DNA of 64,000 nucleotides from Adiantum capillus-veneris (lineage: Eukaryota > Streptophyta > Polypodiopsida > Polypodiales > Pteridaceae): NCBI GenBank assembly GCA_014529385.2, contig CM043963.1, positions 65,337,395 through 65,401,394 on the forward strand, given 5' to 3'. Below are positions 33,477-45,111 of this stretch, piece after piece. The position numbers and the translations under genes are program-made. Position 1 is the stretch's first letter. The number at the start of each line of letters is the position of its first letter. Under the pieces are notes generated by a model that saw only the letters and a program-made list of their open reading frames with translations, searched no databases and was not told the DNA's origin.

Positions 33477-36063
33477 TGATAGCCTTTTTTTAACTATTAT
33501 AAATTGTCATAGTGAGCTACCTCACGCTACCAAAATCACCCAAACACTGTGGCTATCCCTACCATTTCACTGTATATAGGTGTGTGTGAGTTAGGGGACT
33601 TTTTCCATATCTTCTTAAAAACCCTTAATTAGCTAGTCACTGGGCTAGTTGAGCCAAAAAAAAAAGGTATATTATGGCCCATTTGTGTGTAAATATTTCA
33701 TTGTATATAGGGCCTAAATATAAGGATTTTTCATAATCATTTTGATATTTATTTAAATATTTATACTTAGGTGTGTGTTATTTATGCTATGTACATTGAC
33801 TCACCATTACCATATTTTTTCTTACCATTTTTCATACTCTTTATTCCATATAAAAATAATTTCATGCAAGCTTCTCTTATTTTTGGTGTAACTCCATCCC
33901 AACAAAAATCCAAAAAAACTAGTTCTATTTATATGTATATTTTTTCACTATTGTGATTTTTTCCTTCCTACATCTATTCTCTATTACTCTCATAAATTAG
34001 ACCACAAAAAATATTCATCTTTTTATGGTAGACTTATAATGAGAGAGATTTATTTTGACCCCTTTATATTTTTTCCACCTATATTATTTATATTTGACAT
34101 GTACATATTTTTTTAGACCCCTCAATATTTGATTTTCTTAGTTGTACTATTCACTTATATCATGATCTGAACAATATCTTCAATTATAGACCTACCAAAT
34201 AAGGTCAAGGGTATGTGGCATGCATGCATGCACCATGGGGAGCTCACTTTTGGAGGTATTCAAAAGAATCATCCAAAGAAGGACCTCACAAGGACCTTGT
34301 GCAGTGGAAAAAACAATCGGTTTTGCTGAATTTTTAAAGATCACATGCTCCCCGAATTTGAAAAGGTGATACAAACAAAAGTTGTAGCTCGTGAGCTGAA
34401 CTTTCACCTCAAATGTTTTCATATTTTTTTGAGCTACGAGCTGTGAGCTATGATTTTATTGGTGGACCCCATTTTGCCCGTGCTATGCAGCCACACTCCC
34501 TCTTCCACTTTATCATTTTCCTCTTTCACACACACTCCTCCTTCTCCTTCCCACTCCCAAACCTGCAACTCACATGTCCTAATTCACCCTCTTCACCATT
34601 GCCACATCTCTCACACCTCCATAGCCTTCATCCTCCATTTCTACACCCTATGTGTCCCCCTTTCTCTCTACATATATGTCCATATTACCATACTCTCTTA
34701 AGCTTTGTAAAGAACTTCAAAAAATCAGCAAAAATCCAAGGATAACCTCTACAAACGAACGCTCTTATCATGAATTTTCCAAGGTTTGAAGATAACATAG
34801 CTTCATCGACACGCGCTGCCTCACCATGCTGACCGCTTCTTCTTCCGGTGTTGTAAAGAGGTGAATGTCAACTTCTCCAAAGCTTCAACCTCTCTTTACA
34901 AGCTCATCCCTTCTCTAACTTTTCTCATCATATATCTCACCATTTGGTGAATGATTTTGTAAATACTTTTTAGTGATAATTACGAACTACTAACCACTAA
35001 CCTTATTGTAAAATGCACCCTCTACTAGAGTAGGCACTCCCAAATTATTCACTCAATCCTCTCTCCTTTCATCCTCAATAATTCTCTTCCCTTGAGCCCA
35101 CATCCATGTGACTCAAAGGACAAGAGAGACCCACCCTCATTAAAAATAAATAAAAATATGCATAATCTTTTATTCCTTCAAATAAACTTGATTAGGCCTA
35201 ATCCTAATTGAGGCTTCTAAAACCTATAAATAGAGCCCTTCTCTCCCTTGTAAATCATCCCATGATCACACTACACCACACCATTCTCAACACATAACAC
35301 ACCACTCTTCAAGCCTAGTTGTGTAGAGTGTGTGCATCGTGAGTGCTCTATTCCATCATTACACATAGGTGCATGGAGAATCTTGAAGTTAGTTATTCCA
35401 TCTAGAGGAGTGGAGTGTATGCCATACTCTTCACCACACTTGTAGCCTGCTCTTGTGCATAAATAAGATTTATAGTTTTGGGTGCAATTGTATGCTGCAA
35501 CTACGACTCTTCTCTCCAAATTGACTTGATAAGTTGTCTAATCAGGTGGTTGAAGGTATATTGTCCTTGAAGTTTGTTGTGGCATTTCATGCTTGGTGGT
35601 TTGAGGGCTTGTTGAATTGTTTGCCTAAAAGGTCAATTGTAAGAGGGTGCTCAGTGAGACGGCTGCCGTGACCCTAAGACAATTTGTGTATTGGCAACAA
35701 GGTCAAGTTTTGTGTTGTCTCTCTATTTCTCATCAAGCTTTGTGTGCATCTAGTCTTTAAAGCTAAGACTGAGTTGCTCAAGTTGATTTGTTCTCTTTAC
35801 CTCTCTGTGGCGTGGTGAATGTTTGTGTTTGGTGTGTGTGGCTATCTTGCATTCCCCTCTCTTTGTGCGTTTGAGTACAAGGAGATATCACGTGCGTCCT
35901 AGTTCGCATCTACAACTAGGTGGTGCCCCTTTTCTTGTTTGGTTTCTGGTTGTGGGTTGTTGTTGTCTCTGATTGTGCTTGCCCCAGTCCCAATTGAGCA
36001 GCACGGGAGCCTCGAAGGGTGTTTAGAGGCCGCACTTCTTCTTGCCCGCCCCGGACCGCCTCA
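33477..36063 (+). repeat. 5' LTR of Tat-like element
   Basis: Starts TGATAGCC and ends GGACCGCCTCA. It aligns over its full length with 41958-44542. Small open frames within it are conserved between the two LTRs only because the LTRs are recent copies. Confidence 0.93.
35225..35233 (+). promoter_or_regulatory. TATA box in the 5' LTR
   Basis: TATAAATAG in CCTATAAATAGAGCCC, a textbook plant TATA box. It is repeated at the same place in the 3' LTR (43705-43713). Transcription would start about 30 bp downstream, leaving about 800 bp of R/U5 plus leader before gag. Confidence 0.7.
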
Positions 36064-36066
36064 AAT

Positions 36067-36080
36067 TGGTGCCCCCACGG
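36067..36080 (+). promoter_or_regulatory. Probable primer-binding site
   Basis: TGGTGCCCCCACGG begins three bases after the 5' LTR. It has the expected TGG start for pairing with the tRNA CCA end. I cannot assign the tRNA. Confidence 0.5.
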
Positions 36081-36138
36081 AGAACGGCTTGTGTATGTTT
36101 TGTGTAGGCTCAACCTTTAGCATAATCAAGTAGCTTGC

Positions 36139-36351
36139 ATGAATCACGAGAATTTGTATGATCCCTTTATTCCCATTGCAAGGCAAAAGGTACACATAAT
36201 TGTTAGTACTAAGTTGCAATTTCAACGTGTAATTCGTAGAATTTTAGGTCCTCTTAGGTTGGCAGAGATAAACGCATCAGTAAATCCTTTTATTTTGCCT
36301 CTCATTAGGTACAACCTTAGTTTGGACGTCTATATTTTTGTTTTGTTTTAA
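36139..36351 (+). CDS. Leader small ORF 1 of Tat-like element
   Basis: A 70-codon open frame between primer site and gag, starting MNHENLYDPFIPIARQK and ending SLDVYIFVLF. The protein resembles the next small ORF along most of its length. Shared features are a FQR/FQQ..... block, R(L/V)(A/G)EI.AS.NP, ILPLI.Y and a final DV..F(V/I)L(F/L) before the stop. I recognise no domain. It lies in the same frame as the next one, with two stop codons between. It could be a decayed extra gene of the element or a split duplicated leader protein. Confidence 0.4.
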   Translation: MNHENLYDPFIPIARQKVHIIVSTKLQFQRVIRRILGPLRLAEINASVNPFILPLIRYNLSLDVYIFVLF

Positions 36352-36372
36352 GCATTAGGTCATGCATAGACA

Positions 36373-36591
36373 ATGGATAATGGCCCAAGAATAGAGGTTT
36401 TCCCCTTTCATTTCACTCTACACATTAGAATAAACATTGCAATTAGTAGAAAAAACCATTTTCAACAACGTATGGTGTTCATGTTTGGTGCCCAAAGAGT
36501 AGGAGAAATTCTCGCATCACCAAACCCTGTCATCCTGCCTCTTATTGATTATCATAGGTCATTTGATGTGAATACTTTTATTTTGTTGTAG
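36373..36591 (+). CDS. Leader small ORF 2, paralogue of small ORF 1
   Basis: A 72-codon open frame starting MDNGPRIEVFPFHF and ending RSFDVNTFILL, 234 bp downstream of small ORF 1 and in the same phase. Similarity to ORF 1 is stronger in protein than in DNA and extends to the position of the stop codon, as expected of an old tandem duplication of a coding unit. No recognised domain or localisation signal. It ends about 100 bp before gag. Confidence 0.4.
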   Translation: MDNGPRIEVFPFHFTLHIRINIAISRKNHFQQRMVFMFGAQRVGEILASPNPVILPLIDYHRSFDVNTFILL

Positions 36592-36695
36592 AATAGATTG
36601 CAATTTAGAAAACATTATTGTGTAAATTTTTTTAAGAAAGAAAAACAAAAACGTGTTGTCACTTTGAAACCGATTCAATAGAGGCCCAATGCCAA

Positions 36696-38270
36696 ATGTC
36701 CGGATATCCTCTTTTCTTTGGAGAGCCTGGAGAGGATGCAGAATTATTTTTAGCAAATTTCAAGATGTCTTGTCGTATCAAGAGGATAGTAACTGATCAA
36801 GAACGAGTAGAGATGTTTGAAGTGGTCCTTAGGAAATATGCTAGCATTTGGTTTGACTCTTTGCCTGAGGAAGTTAAAGGGAATTACACGGAGGTTGTGA
36901 ATCATTTCAAGAGATACTTATTTGATCCCCAAAACACTCAAAAGCTATGGAAAGACATTGTTTCTCATAAGCAAAAAGACTTAGATGACTACTACTTGTA
37001 CAAGCAAGAGTTTCTACGTCTTTGGACTGTATGGGTGAGAAATGTTGCTAACCCTGGTGATGGTGCAGAGTTCCTAAAGAAGGAGAGGTTCATAGCCAGA
37101 CTCTTTCCTGACCTTAAGATAAAAGTTGAGGCTGGTGCACCTGCTACCTTTGAAGCAGCTAAAACTAGGGCTGCTGAGAAATATAGAAAACTCAAGTGCC
37201 TAAGGGGAGAGGTTCCAATAGAAGGTCTTAGACCCAAAGGTAAGTCACAAGAATCAACATCTAGGGAGCTTCCGGAGGTAACGGCGGAAGTGATTGAGAA
37301 GTTAAATGAATCTTTAAGCAGCTTGTCAATTCACCTTGCACAAGCTGTAGGTCCAAAAGGACAAGCAAAGAAGTCTGAAGAGCGAGATCCACGACCTAGG
37401 AGAGTCTTGCAATGTTGGAATTGCGGAGATTCTGGACATGGGATGTATAATTGTCCTTGGCCCCGTGGGGAGCCAGGGAGACCTAACTTGAATTACCCAG
37501 TGATGAATGCAGGTGAAGGAACTAGTCAACAACCAAGGCTTCTACAAAGGCGAAATGGAGCAAGACCACCTCCACAAGGAGTGGAAGGAGTTCCACCTTT
37601 GCCAGACCCAATTGTGCATGTGGTAGAGGTGACAAAATCAAGTGAGGTTGACATGGAAGCAAATGGCATGAAGCGTGGCCGAGGAAAAGGTAAAGAAAAA
37701 GAAGGTGTCACATCACAGAGTGACCATGGGCGAGGCAAGAAGGCAAAGGAGACCAAGGAAGCTAAGAGGACTCGACGTTGTATCAATCTCCAAGACTTCT
37801 CTCTTGGACATGGTATGGCTCCATACAACCTATTGGAAGATATGAGAGGTAAGGGTCCTGATATCTCATGGCCTCAGTTTCTTGCATTATGCCCACAAGT
37901 TAGGAGGGATTTAACAAATGTAGTTAGCACTAGGAGAAAGGTAAAAGAGAGTGTGCCTGTTGTAAAAATTGCACATGCTGAAATGAATGAGGATATTACA
38001 CCTGTGCTAGATTGTTACATCAAAGGAAGATTGGTTAGGAAAGGTCTAGTGGATGGGGGTGCACAAATTTGCATCATGACAGAGGGACTCATGCAAAAAC
38101 TACGCATGCACATCCATGAGACACCTGAAATTAAAGTCAAGATGGCAAACAATAGCAAAGCTAGGTATGTAGGAATTTGTAAAAATGTTTTTGTAGAGGC
38201 CTTTGGCATTAAGAAGGCGGTGGATTTTTATGTTATGTCGACCAAGGGAAATGGTACCCATTTATCCTAG
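36696..38270 (+). pseudogene. Gag-protease of Tat-like element
   Basis: The ATG at 36696 starts a 524-codon frame. The capsid part has FFGEPGEDAELFLANFKM near residue 7 and a retrotransposon-gag core (ASIWFDSLP, NHFKRYLFD, DDYYLYKQEFLRLW). One CCHC zinc knuckle starts at Cys240 (CWNCGDSGHGMYNC), followed by a basic Lys/Gly-rich linker (residues about 325-365). A retropepsin-like domain has LVDGGAQICIMT with DGG at residues 453-455. The frame ends at TAG 38268-38270 through a 1-nt frameshift near 38252. The other frame resumes with ILGRPWLMK, the conserved ILG.PW stretch of protease. Up to there gag itself is intact. Confidence 0.88.
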
Positions 38271-38284
38271 GGAGACCATGGCTA

Positions 38285-39934
38285 ATGAAAATGCGAGCTT
38301 TGCAAGATTGGGAGAGTGGAAAGATAATTTGCAGGAATGACAATCATAAGAAGGTTGTCTTTGACATGAAGGAGCAACGCCAAGAGGAGCTCCATGAAGA
38401 ATCATCTCAAAGTGAGATGGCTGGACCGATAGCACTTCAGAAGGAGAAAGTAGCAGCAGCATTACTGAAGAGGAGTCTTCCATCAAAGTCATGGGGGTAA
38501 GGTTTAATCCAAACAACCAAGAGACCTCTTGCCCAGGTTTGGAAGAGGTAGGTTCCCAAGAGAACCAAAATGTCCAAGATGAAGGAATGTTAGAAGGTAT
38601 GTTGTCTACAACACTTACAAAGGACGAAAGAGAGGAGTTCAAATGTGTGCTAAGGAAATTTCCTAGGCTTTTTGCTAAAGACTACACCGATGTGCGTGGA
38701 GTAGATGCTGTTCAACACAAAATTGAGTTGAAGCCAGAGGCCACACCTAAGGCTCAAAAGCTACGAAGGCTAGGAGTCATCAAGGAGCAGGCTTTACTCA
38801 AGGAGGTAAGAAAGATTCTAGCAGTAGGTTTCAGAGTGGGTCTCTCCCGTTGTTGTCACTCCTAAGAAAAAATGGCAAGTGGAGGGTGTGTGTGGATTAC
38901 CGTCCACTCAATGAGGCAACAAAAAGAGATCACTTTCCCCTCCCATTTCAAGATGAGATACTAAATGAGGTAGCTGGTCATGAGAAGTACACTATGTGTG
39001 ATGGTTACTCGGGTTACTTTCAAATAGGTATCACATTGGAAGATCAGTTAAAAACAACCTTCATCACTCCTTGGGGTTGTTATGCTTTTAGAGTCATGCC
39101 ATTTGGTCTGACAAATGCTCCTGCAACATTCCAACGTTTCATGAACATGGTGTTTCAAGCATTCTTTGGAAAGTCAATTAGGGTGTTCATTGATGATTTC
39201 TGCATTTAGAGCTCAAAATCATTGCATCTACAAAGGGTAGAAGAAGGTTTAAAGAAGCCTATGACATGGGAGGTCAACTCAACCCCGACAAATGTCACAT
39301 AGGTGAGGATGAAGTGATCTTGCTTGGTCACAAGGTTTCCTATAAAGGCATTGAGGTGGATTCTTCAAAGGCAAAGGCTCTTATTGAGCTACCATCACCC
39401 AAGAATCTCAAAGAGGTAATCTCATTCATTCAAAAGGTGAAGTATATGTCACGCTTTATTCACTTAGCTTCGGAGTTGCTTCATCCTTTGCAAAAGTTGA
39501 CACAACAAGTAGAATTTGCATGGTCTGATGATCTTGAAGAGTACTTTTGTAACATTAAAGTCATTTTGTCAGAGCTACCAACACTCATGCCTCCTTGTTG
39601 GGAGTACACATTCTTTGTTAGCTCTAGTGTTGGGAAAGAAACAATTGGTGCGGTTTTTCTACAACAAGATCCCCACAGTTCCACAATGCAACCCATCTAC
39701 TTTGCTAGTAGGGTCATGAATGCTTTAGAGAGAGGCTACACACAGGCAAAACTCATGATGCTTTCTCTCATGTTTATGGTGAGAAAGTTTAGATCCTACC
39801 TGCTACCAAAACCTTTTGTAATTCTAACTACAGAAAATTTGTTCCCTTGGGTGTCATCTCAAATGAATCTTAGTACTAGGATCTCAAAGTGGATTATGGA
39901 GTTGCAAGAGTTTCAATACTCTTTCAAAGTATAA
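38285..39934 (+). pseudogene. Reverse transcriptase and RNase H of Tat-like element, several frameshifts
   Basis: Pol continues in changing frames: end of protease and linker (38285-38500), acidic linker and reverse-transcriptase start (38491-38865, with VDAVQHKIELKPEA), palm region (38850-39209, with GKWRVCVDYRPLN, MPFGLTNAPATFQRFMN and the catalytic FIDD at 39186-39197), then TAG at 39207-39209. After another shift 39266-39934 carries NPDKCHI, LLGHKVS, then RNase H (SSVGKETIGAVFLQQD, ERGYTQAKLMMLSLMF, RKFRSYLL). TAA at 39932-39934 ends it, but the next entry is in the same frame, so this is a nonsense change. One shift lies in the A run near 38870. Confidence 0.88.
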
Positions 39935-39940
39935 GATAGT

Positions 39941-41929
39941 GTGCGTGCACAATTGGCAGGGATCCTTACTTATAGGGTACATGAGAAGGAGATTAAGGTG
40001 CCTGAAGTAAAGACCCTACCATTGCCACCACCTAAAAGTATTCCTAATGCTTTTACCTTGTTCTTTGATGGAGATTTTCGACGAGTCACAGGAAAAGCAG
40101 GGGGAGGGCTAGTGTTGCTCAACCCAAGTGGGGAGGTGGTCATGAAAGAGAAGGTCAATCTACCAGGTTCAACTAGCAACAATGAAGCAGAATACGACAC
40201 ACTACTTCATGGTTTAAATATATGCATTGGCCAAGGTATACAACGTCTCATGGTAAAAGGGGATGCACTTCTCATTGTGAAGCAAATTTTAGGCATTTGG
40301 GCATGCAAGAATGAAAGCCTAAGGACAAAAGTTCATGCCATTCGTAGATTGTTTAATCAATTTGAAGAAGTGCAACTATATCATATTCCTAGGAAACAGA
40401 ATAAAGATGCCGATTTACTTACACAACAAGCAGTTACATGTGTTGAGAAAGAAGTGCAGGTCATCATGGTGGCAGCAACTGTCAGGCAACCGAGATACCA
40501 AGGATTGGAGTCAATGACTCCCATTATTAGCTACATTTTGGAGGGTGAGTTTCCACAAGACTTCACGAAGGCTCAGAAGAGGAGACTCATGAAGAAGGCA
40601 AGCACGTATCTCTTCCTAGAAGGATCCCTCTACCAAAGAGGGAAGGATCAAGTGTGCAGAAGAGTACCAACTATTGAGGAAATCCCATTCATTCTAAAAG
40701 GTTTGCATAAGGAAGCGTATGGTGGTCATTTTGCACAGGAACTCACTGCAAAAAAGATTTTTCTTGCCGGATATGTTTGGCCAAGCTTGCACATTGATGT
40801 TCAACATTGGTGTAAAAGCTGTCACAATTGTCAGATTAATGGAAACAAGCGTCTGTTACATGGTCCACGTCAATTAGTCCTTGCAAATGGTCCATTTGAA
40901 AAATGGGGCATTGATGCTATGGGTCCATTGCCTAGGACTAAAAATGGGAAATCGTATATCTTGGTGGCCATAGACTACATGAAGAGATGGATAGAAGCAC
41001 AAAGTGTAGCAAAGGTAAATGAGAGGACAGTGAGCAAATTTGTCTACACTCACATTTGTTGTAGATTTGGCACACCTTTGGAGATTGTTTCTGATAATGG
41101 TCCAGGGTTTAGAAAGGGCTTGCTTACAGAAGTCTGTGAAGAACTTCACATTCTACATCATCATAGTACACCTTACTATCCCCAATCCAATGGTCTGGTA
41201 GAAAAAGCTAATGGTGTCATTACAAGCATCATTAGAAAGATGATGAGAAACAAGACAAAGTTGTGGGATGACTTCTTGGATAGTGCCTTGTGGGCGTATC
41301 GAACCACATATAGGGAAGCCACGGAGTTTACACCATTTCACTTGGTCTATGGTCAAGAGGCTTTACAATCAATTGAGCTCAACATTCCAACAATGCGACT
41401 TCATGGCAAAGCAGCACAAGATGATCAAGAAGCATGGATGGATCAACTTCTTACCTTAGCTGAGCTTGAGTGAAAAAGAGAAGCAACATACGAGTGCTAC
41501 AAGAGGAAAGCCACACAGACGAAGGAAAATCTTGATAAGAAACTGAAGTACAAAGGCATCAATGAAGGAGATCTTGTGCTAAGGTATGACAATCGACTCG
41601 ATAATCGTTTTGATGCCAAATTTGAAACTAGATGGCAGGGGCCATACATAGTTAACAAGGATTTCAATTCAAGTTACTATCAACTTATGGACTTGAATGG
41701 GAAAGAGCACTCTAGGAAGGTAAATGGTTATCGCTTGAAGCCCTATTTGAGTCGCCTTCTACCAAAGGATCTACCAAAGATCTGTCAAGGGGCAGATGTC
41801 TCATGTAAGTATTGTTACATGAAGCATCAGTGTAACTCCAGCCAAAATTCTGAGGGGCCAAACAATGAAGATCTTGTCAAGGACTCTGAAGCACTCTCTT
41901 TGGAAAAGATGCTCTATGATGGTACATGA
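39941..41929 (+). pseudogene. Second RNase H and integrase of Tat-like element
   Basis: This is in frame with the previous RNase H. At about 40050-40450 lies a second, archaeal-type RNase H: FFDGDFR, GGGLVLLNPSGEV, NNEAEYDTLLHGL, KGDALLIVKQ and KDADLL supply the D-E-D-D residues. Integrase follows with the zinc-binding region (HKEAYGGHF, CKSCHNC near 40820) and the catalytic core: Asp in WGIDAMGP (about 40912), Asp in VSDNGPGF (about 41091) and Glu in NGLVEKANG (about 41197). TGA at 41471-41473 interrupts it. The frame then continues through the C-terminal part (WQGPYIVNKDF, YRLKPYL) to TGA at 41927. There is no chromodomain. Its last 50 residues are Cys/acidic and unrecognised. Confidence 0.9.
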
Positions 41930-41943
41930 ATATACCATCATCC

Positions 41944-41957
41944 TGGGGGAGGGCTAA
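41944..41957 (+). promoter_or_regulatory. Polypurine tract of Tat-like element
   Basis: TGGGGGAGGGCTAA directly precedes the 3' LTR. Confidence 0.8.
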
Positions 41958-44542
41958 TGATAACCATTTTTTGGCTATTATAAATTGTCATAGTGAGCTA
42001 CCTCACCCTACCAAAATCAACCAAACACTGTGGCTATCCCTACCATTTCACTGTATATAGGTGTGTGTGAGTTAGGGGACTTTTCCCATATCTTCTTAAA
42101 AACCCTTAATTAGCTATTCACTGGACTATTTGAGCCAAAAAAAAAAGTATATTATGGCCCATTTGTGTGTAAATATTTCATTGTATATAGGGCCTAAATA
42201 TAAGGATTTTTCATAATCATTTTGATATTTATTTAAATATTTATACTTAGGTGTGTGTTATTTATGCTATGTACATTGACTCACCATTATCATATTTTTT
42301 CTTACCATTTTGCATACTCTTTATTCAATATAAAAATAATTTTATGCAAGCTTCTCTTATTTTTCGTGTAACTCCATCCCAACAAAAATCCAAAAAAACT
42401 AGTTCTATTTATATGTATATTTTTTCACTATTGTGATTTTTTCCTTCCTACATCTATTCTCTATTACTCTCATAAATTATACCACAAAAAATATTCATCT
42501 TTTTATGGTAGACTTATAATGAGAGAGATTTATTTTGACCCCTTTATATTTTTTCCACCTATATTATTTATATTTGACATGTACATATTTTTTTAGACCC
42601 CTCAATATTTGATTTTCTTAGTTGTACTATTCACTTATATCATGATCTGAACAATATCTTCAATTATAGACCTACCAAATAAAGCCAAGGGTATGTGGCA
42701 TGCATGCATGCACCATGGGGAGCTCACTTTTGGAGGTATTCAAAAGAATCATCCAAAGAAGGACCTCACAAGGACCTTGTGCAGTGGAAAAAACAATCGA
42801 TTTTGCTGAATTTTTAAAGATCACATGCTCCCCGAATTTGAAAAGGTGATACAAACAAAAGTTGTAGCTCGTGAGCTGAACTTTCACCTCAAATGTTTTC
42901 ATATTTTTTTGAGCTACGAGCTGTGAGCTACGATTTTATTGGTGGACCCCAGTTTTCCCATGCTATGCAGCCACATTCCCTCTTCCACTTTATCATTTTT
43001 CTCTTTCACACACACTCCTCCTTCTCCTTCCCACTCCCAAACCTGCAACTCCCATGTCCTAATTCACCCTCTTCACCATTGCCACATCTCCCACACCTCC
43101 ATAGCCTTCATTCTCCATTTCTACACCCTATGTGTCCCCCTTTCTCTCTACATATATGTCCATATTACCATACTCTCTTAAGCTTTATAAAGAACTTCAA
43201 AAAATCAGCAAAAATCCAAGGATAACCTCTACAAACGAAGGCTTTTATCATGAATTTTCCAAGGTTTGAAGATAACATAGCTTCATCGACACGCGCTGCC
43301 TCACCATGCTGACCGCTTCTTCTTCCGGTGTTGTAAAGAGGTGAATGTCAACTTCTCCAAAGCTTCAACCTCTCTTTACAAGCCCATCCCTTCTCTAACT
43401 TTTCTCATCATATATCTCACCATTTGGTGAATGATTTTGTAAATATTTTGTAGTGATAATTACTAACTACTAACCACTAACCTTATTGTAAAATGCACCC
43501 TCTACTAGAGTAGGCACTCCCAAATTATTCACTCAATCCTCTCTCCTTTCATCCTCAATAATTCTCTTCCCTTGAGCCCACATCCATGTGACTCAAAGGA
43601 CAAGAGAGACCCACCCTCATTAAAAATAAATAAAAATATGCATAATCTTTTATTCCTTCAAATAAACTTGATTAGGCCTAATCTTAATCGAGGCTTCTAA
43701 AACCTATAAATAGAGCCCTTCTCTCCCTTGTAAATCATCCCATGATCACACTACACCACACCATTCTCAACACATAACACACCACTCTTCAAGCCTAGTT
43801 GTGTAGAGTGTGTGCATCGTGAGTGCTCTATTCCATCATTACACATAGGTGCATGGAGAAGCTTGAAGTTAGCTATTCCATCTAGAGGAGTGGAGTGTAT
43901 GCCATACTCTTCAACACACTTGTAGCCTACTCTTGTGCATAAATAAGATTTATAGTTTTGGGTGCAATTGTATGCTGCAACTACGACTCTTCTCTCCAAA
44001 TTGACTTGATAAGTTGGCTAATCAGGTGGTTGAAGGTATATTGTCCTTGAAGTTTGTTGTGCCATTTCATGCTTGGTGGTTTGAGGGCTTGTTGAATTGT
44101 TTGCCTAAAAGGTCAATTGTAAGAGGGTGCTCAGTGAGAGGGCTCCCGTGACCCTAAGACAATTTGCGTATTGGCAACAAGGTCAAGTTTTTTGTTGTCT
44201 CTCTATTTCTCATCAAGCTTTGTGTGCATCTAGTCTTTAAGGCTAAGACTAAGTTGCTCAAGTTGATTTGTGCTCTTTACCTCTCTGTGGCGTGGTGAAT
44301 GTTTGTGTTTGGTGTGTATGGCTATCTTGCATTCCCCTCTCTTTGTGCGTTTGAGTACAAGGGGATATCACGTGCATCCTAGTTCGCATCTACAACTAGG
44401 TGGTGCCCCTTTTCTTTTTGGTGTTTGGCTATGGGATGTTGTTGTCTCTGATTGTGCTTGCCCCAGCCCCAATTGAGCAGCACGGGAGCCTCGAAGGGTG
44501 TTTAGAGGCCGCTCTTCTTGTTGCCCGCCCCGGACCGCCTCA
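41958..44542 (+). repeat. 3' LTR of Tat-like element
   Basis: 2585 bp, TGATAACC to GGACCGCCTCA, with the same TATA box at 43705-43713. It is followed directly by LINE sequence. Confidence 0.93.
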
Positions 44543-44808
44543 GCACCTCTTGCAATTCTAGATCCCTATCTACAATGAATAGTACCCCATTAAAACCAAG
44601 TGGTCCCTCCTTGTAGCGCACCAATTTTTCCCCTACTGCTTATTTTTTGCAGCTATTGGCATCCAAAGGATATTCTTGGATCACCCAATAATTTGTATTT
44701 GCCTCCTTTTCTCCTCCCAAAATAGAGAGCTCTTTATGCCGATTTGATGCCCTTCACATTCAGAGATCAAATATTTAGATCCTCCATTATTGAGAGAGTG
44801 AGACAAAG
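44543..44808 (-). pseudogene. LINE endonuclease N-terminal fragment
   Basis: On the minus strand, translation from 44790 gives SLNVKGIKSA (compare SWNVRGL at the start of plant LINE endonucleases) and, near the other end, GFNGVLFIVDRDLELQEV. That fits the strand just before the part found at 33476-33230. The Ty3 element therefore separates two halves of one endonuclease domain. The copia element at 44809 lies immediately upstream of it. Confidence 0.55.
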
Positions 44809-45035
44809 TGTTGGAATTAGGGTTGTAGAGAAACACACACAGCTTGGAGAAGACGAAGGAAGCTCAAGGCACACAATAGAGAGTGTGTTACTTAGTGTGC
44901 AATGGAAAGATAGATAGCCCTAGAGTGATGGGCGTATATATAATGCTTGGGGGAAAAAACCTCCTAAAGAGGGAAAAAATGCCCCGACAGTCCTAGTGTG
45001 TTCACACACATCACTACCACATGTATATGGTAACA
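44809..45035 (-). repeat. 3' LTR of copia element
   Basis: 227 bp, TGTTGGAATT...GGTAACA on the plus strand. It has an internal TATATATAA stretch that would be the TATA box on the minus strand. Confidence 0.95.
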
Positions 45036-45036
45036 A

Positions 45037-45049
45037 ATCCCCCCCTGGA
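45037..45049 (-). promoter_or_regulatory. Polypurine tract of copia element
   Basis: Minus-strand CCAGGGGGGGATT just before the 3' LTR. Confidence 0.8.
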
Positions 45050-45111
45050 GTGATGCGGTGAACGAGAGCTGGCACATGAGTAAAGGGAAGTGCCATGCCC
45101 TAAGGACATGA

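Larger units (their letters stand above)
33477..44542 (+). mobile_element. Tat-like Ty3/gypsy element with long LTRs
   Basis: 11,066 bp: LTRs of about 2.59 kb (33477-36063 and 41958-44542), leader with two small related open frames, gag-protease, reverse transcriptase, RNase H, a second RNase H and integrase. The extra RNase H between the first RNase H and integrase is the hallmark of the Tat lineage. The LTRs are nearly identical over their whole length apart from scattered substitutions and small indels. The flanks show only GCAT against GCAC, so no clean target duplication. At least four frameshifts and three in-frame stops make the copy non-coding. It is inserted in a LINE. Confidence 0.93.

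Noticed and set aside
34413-34745. 110-codon ORF, repeated at 42893-43225
   Set aside because: It is inside both LTRs of the Tat-like element. Its duplication reflects LTR identity, not coding conservation, and it is Pro/Ser/His-rich from pyrimidine-rich DNA.
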